NCBI GenBank assembly: GCA_035651715.1
Contig: DASRFD010000047.1
Location: 62,001-126,000 of the forward strand
DNA: 64,000 bases
Direction: 5' to 3'
Source: Nevskia sp035651715
GTDB lineage: Bacteria; Pseudomonadota; Gammaproteobacteria; Nevskiales; Nevskiaceae
Shown: positions 9,000 to 17,759 of the stretch, one piece after another
Position numbering within the stretch: the stretch's first letter is position 1
Layout of the letters: each line of letters opens with the position of its first letter
Notes under the pieces: model-generated
The model's input: only the letters and a program-made list of their open reading frames with translations
What the model was told of the DNA's origin: nothing
Databases searched by the model: none
Position numbers and translations under genes: made by a program

Positions 9000-10014
9000 C
9001 AACGGCGCGATGCAGGCGGCGCATCCCGCCACCGGTCCGGAGCGGGCCGCGATCCTGCTGATGTCCCTCGGCGAGGCCGAGGCGGCGCAGGTGCTCAAGC
9101 ACCTCGGCGCCAAGGACGTGCAGAAGGTGGGGCAGGCGATGGCGGCCTTGAGCAACGTCACGCGCGAGCGCGCCACCGCGGTGGTGGAGCGCTTCGTCGA
9201 CGAGCTGGAGAACCAGACCTCGCTGGGCGTGGGCGCCGACGACTACGTGCGCCGCGTGCTGGTCGGCGCGCTGGGCGAGGACAAGGCCAACGGCCTGATC
9301 GACCGCATCCTGCTCGGCCGCAACAGCAAGGGCCTGGAAGCCCTGAAGTGGATGGAAACCCGCGCGGTGGCCGACCTGGTGCGCAACGAGCATCCGCAGA
9401 TCGTCGCCATCGTGCTGGCTTATCTGGATCCCGACCAGGCCGCCGACATCCTGGCGCAGCTGCCCGAGCGCATGCGCGGCGACGTGCTGATGCGCATCGC
9501 CCGCCTCGACGGCATCCAGCCGCAGGCGCTGCGCGAGCTGGACGAGATCATGGAGAAGCAGTTCACCGGCGGCAACAACCTCAAGTCGTCCAGCGTCGGC
9601 GGCATCAAGGTCGCCGCCAACATCCTCAACCTGATGGACTCGGCGGTGGAGGGCCAGATCATCTCCACCATCTCCGAGTCCGACGCCGACCTCGGCACCA
9701 AGATCCAGGACCTGATGTTCGTGTTCGACGACCTGGCCGACGTCGACGACCGCGGCGTGCAGGCGCTGCTGCGCGAGGCCAACAACGACATGCTGTGCCT
9801 GGCGCTGAAGGGCGCCGATCCGCGCGTGCGCGAGAAGTTCACCAAGAACATGTCCAAGCGCGCCGCCGAGATGCTGCTCGAGGACATGGAGGCCAAGGGC
9901 CCGGTGCGCCTGGCCGACGTCGAGGCGGCGCAGAAGGAGATCCTGGCGGCGGCGCGGCGCCTGGCCGAGGCCGGCGAGATCGTGCTGGGCGGCAAGGGTG
10001 AAGAATTTGTCTAA
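8992..10014 (+). CDS. fliG: Flagellar motor switch protein FliG
   Basis: 340 aa. The rotor component that contacts FliF, FliM and the stator. FliG_N begins with ERAAILLMSLGEAEAAQVLKHL; the middle domain contains the EHPQ motif (NEHPQIVAIVLAYL); the C-terminal torque domain includes EDLMFVFDDLADVDDRGVQ-like sequence (QDLMFVFDDLADVDD) and charged residues that interact with MotA-type stators. Length is usual. It overlaps fliF upstream and fliH downstream. Confidence 0.96.
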   Translation: MADNGAMQAAHPATGPERAAILLMSLGEAEAAQVLKHLGAKDVQKVGQAMAALSNVTRERATAVVERFVDELENQTSLGVGADDYVRRVLVGALGEDKANGLIDRILLGRNSKGLEALKWMETRAVADLVRNEHPQIVAIVLAYLDPDQAADILAQLPERMRGDVLMRIARLDGIQPQALRELDEIMEKQFTGGNNLKSSSVGGIKVAANILNLMDSAVEGQIISTISESDADLGTKIQDLMFVFDDLADVDDRGVQALLREANNDMLCLALKGADPRVREKFTKNMSKRAAEMLLEDMEAKGPVRLADVEAAQKEILAAARRLAEAGEIVLGGKGEEFV

Positions 10015-10618
10015 CGTGCTGCTGGCCGAGCAGTTGCCCGGCGCGCAGCGCTGGGAGGCGCCGCCGCTCGGCCAGCCCGGCGCGAAGGCGCCGATGCACA
10101 CCGCGGCGCAGCTCGACGCGATGGAGCGCGCCGCCTACGAGGAAGGCTTCGCCCGCGGCCATGCCGACGGCTATGCCGCCGGCGCGCTCGACGCCAGGAA
10201 CGCGGCGCAGCGGCTGCGCCAGCTGCTGGAGCACTGCGCCCGCCCGCTGGAGGATCTCGACGCCGAGATCGAGCAGGCCCTGGTGGAGCTGGCGCTGCAG
10301 GCGGCGCGCCGCCTGGTGCAGCGCGAATACCAGTTCGACCCGCAGCTGCTGGCCGCGGCGGTGCACGAGGCGATCGGCGCCCTGGCGACGATGCCGCGCG
10401 AGCTGCGCGTGCACCTGCATCCCGAGGACCTGCGCCTGCTGCACGACAGCCTCGAGCGGCCGCCGGAGCTGGCCGCCTGGCGCCTGGTGCCGGACCCGGC
10501 GCTGCTGCGCGGCGACTGCCGCATCGCCAGCGACTCCGGCTGGGTCGACGCCACGCTGGCGACGCGCGAGCAGGCCCTGGCCCGCGCGCTCGGCGCGCAG
10601 CGGGACCTCGACGCATGA
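9998..10618 (+). CDS. fliH: Flagellar assembly protein FliH
   Basis: 206 aa. Binds the FliI ATPase and docks it at the export gate. Starts with GTG inside the 3' end of fliG (17-base overlap). The N-terminal KNLSNVLLAEQ is typical of gammaproteobacterial FliH. The AYEEGFARGHADGYAAG stretch (about 47-63) contains the GxxxG-type repeats of the family, followed by the C-terminal FliH/HrpE domain. It shares an ATGA junction with fliI. Confidence 0.9.
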   Translation: MKNLSNVLLAEQLPGAQRWEAPPLGQPGAKAPMHTAAQLDAMERAAYEEGFARGHADGYAAGALDARNAAQRLRQLLEHCARPLEDLDAEIEQALVELALQAARRLVQREYQFDPQLLAAAVHEAIGALATMPRELRVHLHPEDLRLLHDSLERPPELAAWRLVPDPALLRGDCRIASDSGWVDATLATREQALARALGAQRDLDA

Positions 10619-11961
10619 ACGAATTCCGCGCCGCCGCCCGTGACAACCTGGCGCGGCGCCTGCGCGGCGCCGCGCTGCGCGTCGACCTGGCGCCGACCAT
10701 GGTGGCGGAAGGGCTGCTCAAGCGGGTGGTCGGCCTGACCTTGGAGGCGGTGGGCTGCCAGGCGCAGATCGGCTCGCGCTGCCGCGTCGTCAGCGGCGCC
10801 GACAATGTAATGGAGGCCGAGGTCGTCGGTTTCTCCGGCGAGCGCGTGTTCCTGATGCCGGTCGGCGAAATGCAGGGCCTGCTGCCGAACGCCCGCGTCA
10901 TCCCGCTGCCGCATGCCGCCTCGATCCCGGTCGGCGACGCCCTGCTCGGCCGCGTGCTGGACGGCGAGGGCAAGCCCATCGACGGCCGCGGCCCGCTGCG
11001 CTGCGAGCGGCGCCAGCCGTCCGCCGCCGCCATCAATCCGCTGGCGCGGGCGCCGATCGACCGGCCGCTCGACGTCGGCGTGCGCGCCATCAACAGCCTG
11101 CTCACCGTCGGCCGCGGCCAGCGCCTCGGCCTGTTCGCCGGCACCGGCGTCGGCAAGAGCACCCTGCTCGGCATGATGACCCGCTTCACCGATGCCGACG
11201 TCATCGTCGTCGGCCTGGTCGGCGAGCGCGGCCGTGAAGTGCGCGATTTCATCGACCACAGCCTCGGCGCCGAGGGCCTGCGCCGCTCGGTGGTGGTGGC
11301 GACCCCCGCCGACCGCGCGCCGATGCTGCGCCTGCGCGGCGCCTGGCTCGCCACCGCCATCGCCGAAAGCTTCCGCGACCAGGGCCGGCAGGTGTTGCTG
11401 CTGATGGATTCGCTGACCCGCTTCGCCCAGGCCCAGCGCGAGATCGGCCTGGCGGTGGGCGAGCCGCCGACCACGCGCGGCTATCCGCCCTCGGTGTTCG
11501 CGCAGCTGCCGCGCCTGGTCGAGCGCGCCGGCAACGGCGAGCCCGGCGGCGGCTCGGTCACCGCCTTCTACACCGTGCTGACCGAGGGCGACGACCCCAA
11601 CGATCCGATCGCCGACACCGCGCGCGGCATCCTCGATGGCCACATCCTGCTGTCGCGCGGCATCGCCGAGTCCGGCATCTATCCGGCGATCGACGTCGAG
11701 GCCTCGATCTCGCGCGTCGCCCGCGACATCACCGACCCGGCGCAGCAGAAGCTGGTGCGCCGCTTCCGCCAGCTGGTCTCCGCCTACCAGCGCAACCGCG
11801 ATCTCATCGCCATCGGCGCCTACCAGAAAGGCAGCGACCCGCAGGTCGACGCCGCGCTGGCGCTATGGCCGCGCATCGAGAGCTTCATGCGCCAGGATTT
11901 CCACGAACCTTCCGGCTTCGCCGACAGCCTCAAGGCCCTGGAGGGCCTGATCCCGCAATGA
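10615..11961 (+). CDS. fliI: Flagellum-specific ATP synthase FliI
   Basis: 448 aa. ATPase of the flagellar type III export apparatus, related to F1 beta. Walker A is GLFAGTGVGKST (about 174-185); LLLMDSLTRFAQAQREIGLA is the Walker B and arginine-finger region; PPSVFAQLPRLVERAGN is family-specific. The ATG lies in the ATGA overlap with fliH, and the stop overlaps the fliJ start in the same way. Confidence 0.96.
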   Translation: MNEFRAAARDNLARRLRGAALRVDLAPTMVAEGLLKRVVGLTLEAVGCQAQIGSRCRVVSGADNVMEAEVVGFSGERVFLMPVGEMQGLLPNARVIPLPHAASIPVGDALLGRVLDGEGKPIDGRGPLRCERRQPSAAAINPLARAPIDRPLDVGVRAINSLLTVGRGQRLGLFAGTGVGKSTLLGMMTRFTDADVIVVGLVGERGREVRDFIDHSLGAEGLRRSVVVATPADRAPMLRLRGAWLATAIAESFRDQGRQVLLLMDSLTRFAQAQREIGLAVGEPPTTRGYPPSVFAQLPRLVERAGNGEPGGGSVTAFYTVLTEGDDPNDPIADTARGILDGHILLSRGIAESGIYPAIDVEASISRVARDITDPAQQKLVRRFRQLVSAYQRNRDLIAIGAYQKGSDPQVDAALALWPRIESFMRQDFHEPSGFADSLKALEGLIPQ

Positions 11962-12407
11962 ACGGACAACCGATCCAGTCCCGCCGCCTCGAACCGATCC
12001 AGCGCCTGGCCCAGGGCCGCGAGGACGACGCGGCGCGGCGCCTGGCCGAGAGCCAGCGCGCGCTGGAGCGACAGGAGGCGCAGCTGCGCGACATGCAGCG
12101 CTATCTGGACGAATACAGCGCCAGCCCCGGCGGCCTGCTGACGCCCTCGCTGCTGGCCAACCGCGAAGCCTTCCTGCGCCAGCTGGCCGAGGCCCTGCGC
12201 TGGCAGGCCGGCGCGGTGGGCGAGGCGCGCAACCGCCTGGAGCTGGCGCGCCAGCATTGGGTGGGACGGCACCGCGACACCGACGTGGTGGAGCGCCTGC
12301 TCGAGCGCAGCCACGATCACGAGCGCCAGCAGCAGGAACGTCGCGCGCAGCGCGAGCTCGACGAGTTCGCGCAGCGCCTGCCGCTGCCCGGCGGCGCGGC
12401 CGGCTGA
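11958..12407 (+). CDS. fliJ: Flagellar export protein FliJ
   Basis: 149 aa from the ATG in the ATGA junction with fliI. FliJ is the coiled-coil central stalk of the FliI ring. The sequence is almost entirely charged helix, with heptad-like runs (ARRLAESQRALERQEAQLRDMQRYLDEY in part) and the terminal region QQQERRAQRELDEFAQR. Length is typical (about 147). Identity rests on position and composition because the family is poorly conserved. Confidence 0.9.
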   Translation: MNGQPIQSRRLEPIQRLAQGREDDAARRLAESQRALERQEAQLRDMQRYLDEYSASPGGLLTPSLLANREAFLRQLAEALRWQAGAVGEARNRLELARQHWVGRHRDTDVVERLLERSHDHERQQQERRAQRELDEFAQRLPLPGGAAG

Positions 12408-12409
12408 AC

Positions 12410-13495
12410 ATGCCAGGCGCGCTCGCCGCGGCTGTGACCGCCGCCGCGGTCCCGCCCGCGCCGGCGCCGCCGCAGGCGGCCGGCAAGGCCGGCGCCGATT
12501 CCTTCCTCGAAGCGCTGGGCCTGAACCAGCCGCCGCCGGCGGCCGAGCCGGAAGCCAAGGCCCAGCCTGCCGCGACGCCGGAGGACAAGAAAGCGGCGGC
12601 TGCCGCCGGAGACGACAAGCCGGCGGCGCCCGCCGCCAATCCGGAGCTCGCCTGGCTGTTGAACCTGATCGGCATCAGCGAACCGGCGCCGGCGGGCCAG
12701 GGCGGCGCCACCGCCGAAACCGCAGCGTACGGCGCGGACGGCGCCAGGGCCGCGGCGAAGAATGCCGCGCCGCCGGCTGCGGCGGTTGCGGCCCGCGCCA
12801 CTGCTGCCGCGCCGGTTCCCGCCGCGGCGGCCGATCCCTCCGCGCCGGCGGCCGACGCTGCCGCGGCCGGCACCGCCGCGCCGCTGCCGGCCGCGGCGCT
12901 CGCACACGACAAGACCAGCTCCGCAGCGGCGACGGCGACGGCTGCGGCGGAGGCGCCGGCCCCGGCCGTGACGGCCGCTGCGGCCGCGACCGTGCCGCAG
13001 GCGCCGCTCGCCGCTCCGCCGCACAGCTTCGCCAGCCTGCTCGTGCAAACCCCGCCTGCCGCGCCTGCGGCGGCGCCGCACGCGGCATTGCCGCAGGACA
13101 GCAGCGTGTGGCCGGCGGCCCTGCACGAGCACGTGCGCTGGCAGCTCGACGAGCTGGTGCAGGAGGCGCGGCTGGAGCTGCATCCGCGCGAGCTGGGCAG
13201 CGTGCAGGTGCAGCTGCGCATCGGTCCGCACGGCGCCGAGGTGCAGTTCGCCGCGGCGCACCCGCAGGCGCGCCAGGCTCTGGAAGCCTCGCTGCCGCAG
13301 CTGCGGGCGCTGCTCGCCGCGGACGGCCTGTATCTGGCTCAGGCCAATGTCGGTTCGCAGGCCCGCTCCCAGCAGCAGCCCGCGCCGTCCGGCCGCTCGC
13401 GCTTCACCCTGGCCGGCGATGCCGCCGGCGCGGACGCGGCGCCGGAGCCGCGTCGGCGCATCGCCCGCATCGGCCTGGTCGACGCCTTCGCCTGA
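12410..13495 (+). CDS. fliK: Flagellar hook-length control protein FliK
   Basis: 361 aa from the ATG at 12410. The molecular ruler that switches export from hook to filament. The N-terminal two-thirds is Ala/Pro-rich low complexity, as is common for FliK rulers in GC-rich genomes. The conserved C-terminal Flg_hook domain is clear: ARLELHPRELGSVQVQLRI, then FAAAHPQARQALEASLPQLR and LYLAQANVGS. The N-terminus is uncertain because the Shine-Dalgarno region is weak. Last gene before the fliL promoter. Confidence 0.9.
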   Translation: MPGALAAAVTAAAVPPAPAPPQAAGKAGADSFLEALGLNQPPPAAEPEAKAQPAATPEDKKAAAAAGDDKPAAPAANPELAWLLNLIGISEPAPAGQGGATAETAAYGADGARAAAKNAAPPAAAVAARATAAAPVPAAAADPSAPAADAAAAGTAAPLPAAALAHDKTSSAAATATAAAEAPAPAVTAAAAATVPQAPLAAPPHSFASLLVQTPPAAPAAAPHAALPQDSSVWPAALHEHVRWQLDELVQEARLELHPRELGSVQVQLRIGPHGAEVQFAAAHPQARQALEASLPQLRALLAADGLYLAQANVGSQARSQQQPAPSGRSRFTLAGDAAGADAAPEPRRRIARIGLVDAFA

Positions 13496-13576
13496 GCGAC
13501 GCCTTTCCGTCGGCGCGCCGCGCCGGCCTGCAGTCAAAAAAGCGTCGTCGCTTCGCAAAACGCGGCGGCGGCGGCG

Positions 13577-13592
13577 TGGCACAGGGCTTGCT
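13577..13592 (+). promoter_or_regulatory. Sigma-54 promoter of the fliL operon
   Basis: TGGCAC-A-GGGC-TTGCT is a near-perfect -24/-12 promoter (GG at 13578-13579, GC at 13590-13591). The start site would fall near 13603, twenty bases before the fliL ATG, with a TGGAGG ribosome site between. It divides the fli genes into two transcription units, as in Pseudomonas. Confidence 0.9.
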
Positions 13593-13622
13593 CCGGCTCC
13601 GCGTCCCCGATGGAGGTACAGG

Positions 13623-14225
13623 ATGGCAAGCGCAGCGAAGTCCGCCGGCAAGCGTGAAGAGGCGGAAGAGGAGGGCGAGGAGCAGCCGGCACCGCCGAAG
13701 AAGCCACGCGGCCCGCTGCTGCTGATCCTCGGCAGCGCCCTGCTGTCGGCCGCCCTGGCCAGCGGCGTCACCTGGTTCCTGGCGCCCAGGCACGCGCCGG
13801 CGCATCGCGCCCATGCCGCCGAGGCCGCCAAGGAGGAAGCCAGGGACGACGCCAGGGACGAGGCCAAGCCGGCCGAGGACGAGGACAAGAAGTCCGGCCC
13901 GCAGGAGGCCGCGCTGTACCTGGACCTGACCCCGGCCTTCGTCGTCAACCTCGCCGACGAGGAAGCGGTGCGCTTCCTCCAGGTCGAGGCCGAGCTGATG
14001 GCGCGCGATCCCAAGGTGATCGACGCCGCCAAGGCCAACATGCCGCGCATCCGCAACAGCATCCTGCTGCTGCTGAGCCAGCAGCACTCGCACGACCTGG
14101 CCAGCCGCGAGGCCAAGGAAAACCTGCAGAAGCAGGCCCTGGCCGAGGTGCAGAAGGCGCTGCAGGAGGAGAATGCGCCCGCCGAGATCGGCGCGGTCTA
14201 TTTCACCAGCTTCGTCATTCAATGA
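13623..14225 (+). CDS. fliL: Flagellar basal body-associated protein FliL
   Basis: 200 aa from the ATG after TGGAGGTACAGG. Single-pass inner-membrane protein around the stator: a basic/acidic cytoplasmic N-terminus, one membrane helix (about 30-50, LLLILGSALLSAALASGVTWF), a Lys/Glu/Ala-rich linker (about 60-90) and the periplasmic FliL domain (YLDLTPAFVVNL ... NSILLLLSQQ). The highly charged linker is longer than in enteric FliL. It overlaps fliM by an ATGA. Confidence 0.94.
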   Translation: MASAAKSAGKREEAEEEGEEQPAPPKKPRGPLLLILGSALLSAALASGVTWFLAPRHAPAHRAHAAEAAKEEARDDARDEAKPAEDEDKKSGPQEAALYLDLTPAFVVNLADEEAVRFLQVEAELMARDPKVIDAAKANMPRIRNSILLLLSQQHSHDLASREAKENLQKQALAEVQKALQEENAPAEIGAVYFTSFVIQ

Positions 14226-15232
14226 GCGCACCCTTGCAAGACCTTCTCTCACAGGACGAGATCGACGCGCTGCTGCACGGCGTCGACAGCGGCGAGGTCG
14301 ACACCGCGCCGCCGCCCGCGCCCGGCGAGGCGCGGTCCTACGACTTCACCTCGCAGGACCGCATCATCCGCGGCCGCATGCCGACGCTGGAGATGATCAA
14401 CGAGCGCTTCGCGCGCCTGTTCCGCATCGGCCTGTTCAACATGATGCGCCGCACGCCGGAGCTGACGGTGATCGGCATGGAGCTGCAGAAGTTCAACGAG
14501 TACACCCATTCGCTGTACGTGCCCACCAGCCTCAACCTGGTGCGGATCAAGCCGCTGCGCGGCACCGCGCTGTTCGTGTTCGAGCCGAAGCTGGTGTTCG
14601 CGGTGGTCGACAACTTCTTCGGCGGCGACGGCCGCTATGCCACCAAGATCGAGGGGCGCGAGTTCACGCCGACCGAGCTGCGCGTGATCCAGCTGCTGAT
14701 CCGCCAGGCCTTCGCCGACCTGCGCGAGGCCTGGTCGCCGGTGCTGCCGCTGGAATTCGAATACCTGCAGTCCGAGGTCAACCCGCACTTCGCCAACATC
14801 GTCGCCCCGTCCGAGGTGGTGGTGGTGTCCAAGTTCCGCATCGAGCTGGACGGCGGCGGCGGCGACCTGCACGTCACCATGCCCTATTCGATGATCGAGC
14901 CGATCCGCGAGCAGCTCGACGCCGGCGTGCAGTCCGACCGCGCCGACAAGGACGAGCGCTGGTCGGTGGCGCTGCGCGAGCAGATCAAGGACGCCGAGGT
15001 GGAGCTGGAGAGCGAGCTGGTGCGCACCACCATCTCCCTGCGCGAGATGCTCAACCTCAAGCCCGGCGACGTCATCCCCATCAACCTGCCGAAGACCGTC
15101 GACCTGTGCGTCGACGGCCTGCCGCTGTTCCGCGGCGCCTTCGGCCTCAACAACGGCCACAACGCAGTGCGCATCAGCGAAGTGGTGCGCCGCAGCCCCG
15201 CCTACGTCACCACTCCCGGATCGACCCGATGA
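14222..15232 (+). CDS. fliM: Flagellar motor switch protein FliM
   Basis: 336 aa. C-ring protein that receives phospho-CheY. The N-terminal CheY-binding peptide LSQDEIDALL is at residues 9-18; the CheC-like middle domain includes GRMPTLEMINERFARLFR; the C-terminal SpoA/FliN-like domain carries LKPGDVIPINLP. Length is standard. Its CheY-binding peptide resembles a short segment in the CheA encoded at 25,877. Confidence 0.96.
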   Translation: MSAPLQDLLSQDEIDALLHGVDSGEVDTAPPPAPGEARSYDFTSQDRIIRGRMPTLEMINERFARLFRIGLFNMMRRTPELTVIGMELQKFNEYTHSLYVPTSLNLVRIKPLRGTALFVFEPKLVFAVVDNFFGGDGRYATKIEGREFTPTELRVIQLLIRQAFADLREAWSPVLPLEFEYLQSEVNPHFANIVAPSEVVVVSKFRIELDGGGGDLHVTMPYSMIEPIREQLDAGVQSDRADKDERWSVALREQIKDAEVELESELVRTTISLREMLNLKPGDVIPINLPKTVDLCVDGLPLFRGAFGLNNGHNAVRISEVVRRSPAYVTTPGSTR

Positions 15233-15609
15233 ACACCACCGCCAATCCCGCCGCCGCGCCCGACGCTGCGGCCGCCGCCCCGCCCAAGGACTACACCCGC
15301 GCCAGCTTCCAGAACCTGCAGGCCGAGGGCGGTCCGCGCGGCGAGGGCGACCTCAACCTCGACGTGCTGCTCGACGTCGCGGTCACCATCTCGATGGAGG
15401 TGGGCCGGGCGCGCCTGCCGATCCGCAACCTGCTGCAGCTCAACCAGGGCTCGGTGGTGGAGCTGGAGCGCGCCGCCGGCGAGCCGCTGGACATCTACGC
15501 CAACGGCACCCTTATCGCCCACGGCGAAGTGGTGGTGGTCAACGAAAGGTTCGGCGTGCGCCTCACCGACGTGGTGAGCCCGGCCGAGCGCATCCGCAAG
15601 CTGCGTTGA
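15229..15609 (+). CDS. fliN: Flagellar motor switch protein FliN
   Basis: 126 aa from the ATG overlapping the fliM stop. Forms the bottom of the C-ring with FliM. The first 45 residues are an Ala-rich extension, followed by the SpoA domain: VTISMEVGRARLPIRNLLQL, GSVVELERAAGEPLDIYANG, then FGVRLTDVVSPAERIRKL. The stop overlaps the fliO ATG. Confidence 0.95.
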   Translation: MNTTANPAAAPDAAAAAPPKDYTRASFQNLQAEGGPRGEGDLNLDVLLDVAVTISMEVGRARLPIRNLLQLNQGSVVELERAAGEPLDIYANGTLIAHGEVVVVNERFGVRLTDVVSPAERIRKLR

Positions 15610-15968
15610 TGGGCGCCACCGCCGCCAACGCCGTGCCGGTCGGCGCCGGCATGGCGCACACCGCGCTGAGCCTGCTGCTGGTGCTGGGGCTGATCTTCGC
15701 CCTGGCCTGGCTGCTGCGCCGGGTGCAGTCGGTGCGCGCGCCGGCCGCCGGGGTGCTGAGCATCCGCGGCGGCCTCCAGGTCGGCGCCAAGGAGCGCGTG
15801 CTGTGGATCCGCGCCGGCGACAAGGACCTGCTGATCGGCGTCGCCGCCGGCAGCGTGCAGACCCTGCATGTCTTCGACCAGCCGCCGGCCGGGCCGGCGG
15901 AAGGCGCCGCGCCGCCGAGCTTCAAGGAAGCGCTGCGCCGCATCGCCGCGGGCGGCAGGGCGCAATGA
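15609..15968 (+). CDS. fliO: Flagellar biosynthesis protein FliO
   Basis: 119 aa. Membrane scaffold for assembly of the FliP ring in the export gate. One membrane helix (about 17-36, LSLLLVLGLIFALAWLLRRV) is followed by the cytoplasmic FliO domain with GGLQVGAKERVLWIRAGDKDLLIGVAAGSV. ATG at 15609 preferred over the TTG just before it because it forms the usual TGATG overlap with fliN. Confidence 0.92.
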   Translation: MGATAANAVPVGAGMAHTALSLLLVLGLIFALAWLLRRVQSVRAPAAGVLSIRGGLQVGAKERVLWIRAGDKDLLIGVAAGSVQTLHVFDQPPAGPAEGAAPPSFKEALRRIAAGGRAQ

Positions 15969-16705
15969 AGAAGCCGCTCGCCATTGCCGCCGGCCTCGCC
16001 GCTTTCGCCGCGCTGCCGGCCTCCGCCGCGGCGCTGACGGTCCCGGGCGTGACCGCCGGGCCGAACGGGCAGGGCTACAGCCTGAGCATCCAGCTGTTGC
16101 TGCTGATGACCGCGCTGACCCTGATCCCGGCGGCGCTGATGACGATGACGGCGTTCACCCGCATCGCCGTGGTACTGAGCCTGCTGCGCCAGGCGCTGGG
16201 CACCAACAACACGCCGTCGAACCAGATCCTGCTGGGCCTGTCGCTGTTCCTGACCCTGTTCGTGATGCAGCCGGTGGCGCAGCGCCTCTATCAGGACGCG
16301 GCCAAGCCCTATCTCGACGGCAAGCTGGAGTTCGAGCCGGCGATGGCCGCCGCGGCCAAGCCGATGCGCGCCTTCATGCTGGCGCAGACCCGCAACGACG
16401 ATCTGGCCACCTTTTCCCGCATCGCCGGCCACGGCCCTTACGCCAGCCCGGACGAGGTGCCGTTCACGGTGCTGGCCGCGGCCTACATGACCAGCGAGCT
16501 GACCACCGCCTTCCAGATCGGCTTCATGCTGTTCATCCCCTTCGTCGTCATCGATCTGGTGGTGGCCAGCGTGCTGATGAGCATGGGCATGATGATGCTG
16601 TCGCCGATGCTCATCTCGCTGCCGTTCAAGCTGATGCTGTTCGTGCTGGTCGACGGCTGGGCCCTGGTGATGGGCTCCCTCGCATCGAGCTTCGTCGCGC
16701 CATGA
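15965..16705 (+). CDS. fliP: Flagellar export gate protein FliP
   Basis: 246 aa from the ATG in the ATGA overlap with fliO. It has a cleavable signal peptide (1-20, ending PASAAA) and the conserved core: LIPAALMTMTAFTRIAVVLS, the NQILLGLSLFLTLFVM segment, and the C-terminal FVVIDLVVASVLMSMGMMML region. FliP is the main ring subunit of the export channel and is inserted first. Confidence 0.96.
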   Translation: MKKPLAIAAGLAAFAALPASAAALTVPGVTAGPNGQGYSLSIQLLLLMTALTLIPAALMTMTAFTRIAVVLSLLRQALGTNNTPSNQILLGLSLFLTLFVMQPVAQRLYQDAAKPYLDGKLEFEPAMAAAAKPMRAFMLAQTRNDDLATFSRIAGHGPYASPDEVPFTVLAAAYMTSELTTAFQIGFMLFIPFVVIDLVVASVLMSMGMMMLSPMLISLPFKLMLFVLVDGWALVMGSLASSFVAP

Positions 16706-16971
16706 CCCCCGAATCGGTGCTGACCCTGAGCCAGCAGGCGCTGCAGCTGGCGCTGATGCTGGCGGCGCCGCTGCTGCTGGTGTCGCTGGCGGTGGGCCTG
16801 CTGATCGGCATCTTCCAGGCGGCGACGCAGATCAACGAGATGACCCTGTCGTTCATCCCCAAGCTGCTGGCGCTGGCGGCGACCCTGACGCTGGCCGGGC
16901 CGTGGATGCTGCAGCTGCTGGTCGAGTTCACGCGCCGCCTGCTCGAGGGCATCCCCGGCGCGATTCATTGA
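16702..16971 (+). CDS. fliQ: Flagellar export gate protein FliQ
   Basis: 89 aa from the ATG overlapping the fliP stop. A two-helix membrane protein of the export channel: VLTLSQQALQLALMLAAPLL, then GIFQAATQINEMTLSFIPK, the family hallmark, and a second hydrophobic segment. Length is exactly typical. Followed 13 bases later by fliR. Confidence 0.96.
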   Translation: MTPESVLTLSQQALQLALMLAAPLLLVSLAVGLLIGIFQAATQINEMTLSFIPKLLALAATLTLAGPWMLQLLVEFTRRLLEGIPGAIH

Positions 16972-16984
16972 CGGGGCCGCGCCG

Positions 16985-17758
16985 GTGCAGCTGAGCGACG
17001 CCCTGCTGGCCGGCTGGCTGCAACAGTACTTCTGGCCGTTCCTGCGCATCGGCGCCCTGGTGCTGAGCGCGCCGCTGTTCAACGCCCGCGCGGTGTCGCC
17101 GCGCATCCGCCTGATGTTCGCGCTGGTGCTCACCGCGATGATGGCGCCGCTGCTGCCCAGGCTGGCGCCGATGGCGCTGTTCGCGCCGGACTGGTGGCTG
17201 GCGACCCTGCACGAGATCGTGGTCGGCCTGGCCCTGGGCCTGGCGCTGCAGCTGGTGTTCGAGGCGGCGCTGATGGCCGGCGAACTGGTGTCCTACGGCA
17301 TGGGCCTGGGCTTCGCCCAGCTGGTCGACCCCCTGCACGGCGCCGCCGCGCCGATGCTCGGCCAGTTCTACCAGGTCTGCGCCATGCTGCTGTTCCTCAG
17401 CCTCGGCGGCCTGCTGCAGCTGGCCCAGCTGGTGGCCGACAGCTTCCGCCTGGCGCCGGTCGACGGCACCCTGGAGGCGTCGTCGTTCCTCGCGCTGGCG
17501 CAGTTCGGCGGCCTGTGCTTCGCCGGCGCGCTGCGCATCGCCCTGCCGGCGGTGACGGCGCTGCTGCTGGTCAACCTCGGCTTCGGCGCCATGAACCGCA
17601 GCGCCCCGGCGCTGAACGCGATGTCGATCGGCTTTCCGCTGGCGCTGATCGCCGGCCTGGTGGCGCTGTGCCTGTCGCTGCCGCAGCTGCAGATGGCCCT
17701 GACCGACCTGGTGGCGCAGGCCCTGGGCTTCGCGGCGCAGTGGCTGAGGGGCGGCTGA
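16985..17758 (+). CDS. fliR: Flagellar export gate protein FliR
   Basis: 257 aa, GTG start. A six-helix membrane protein that completes the FliPQR channel. Conserved features include FLRIGALVLSAPLFNARAVS (about 16-35), the EIVVGLALGLALQLVFEAAL region and LVNLGFGAMNRSAPALNAMS. flhB starts one base beyond the stop, so the two are translationally coupled. Confidence 0.95.
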   Translation: MQLSDALLAGWLQQYFWPFLRIGALVLSAPLFNARAVSPRIRLMFALVLTAMMAPLLPRLAPMALFAPDWWLATLHEIVVGLALGLALQLVFEAALMAGELVSYGMGLGFAQLVDPLHGAAAPMLGQFYQVCAMLLFLSLGGLLQLAQLVADSFRLAPVDGTLEASSFLALAQFGGLCFAGALRIALPAVTALLLVNLGFGAMNRSAPALNAMSIGFPLALIAGLVALCLSLPQLQMALTDLVAQALGFAAQWLRGG

Positions 17759-17759
17759 A

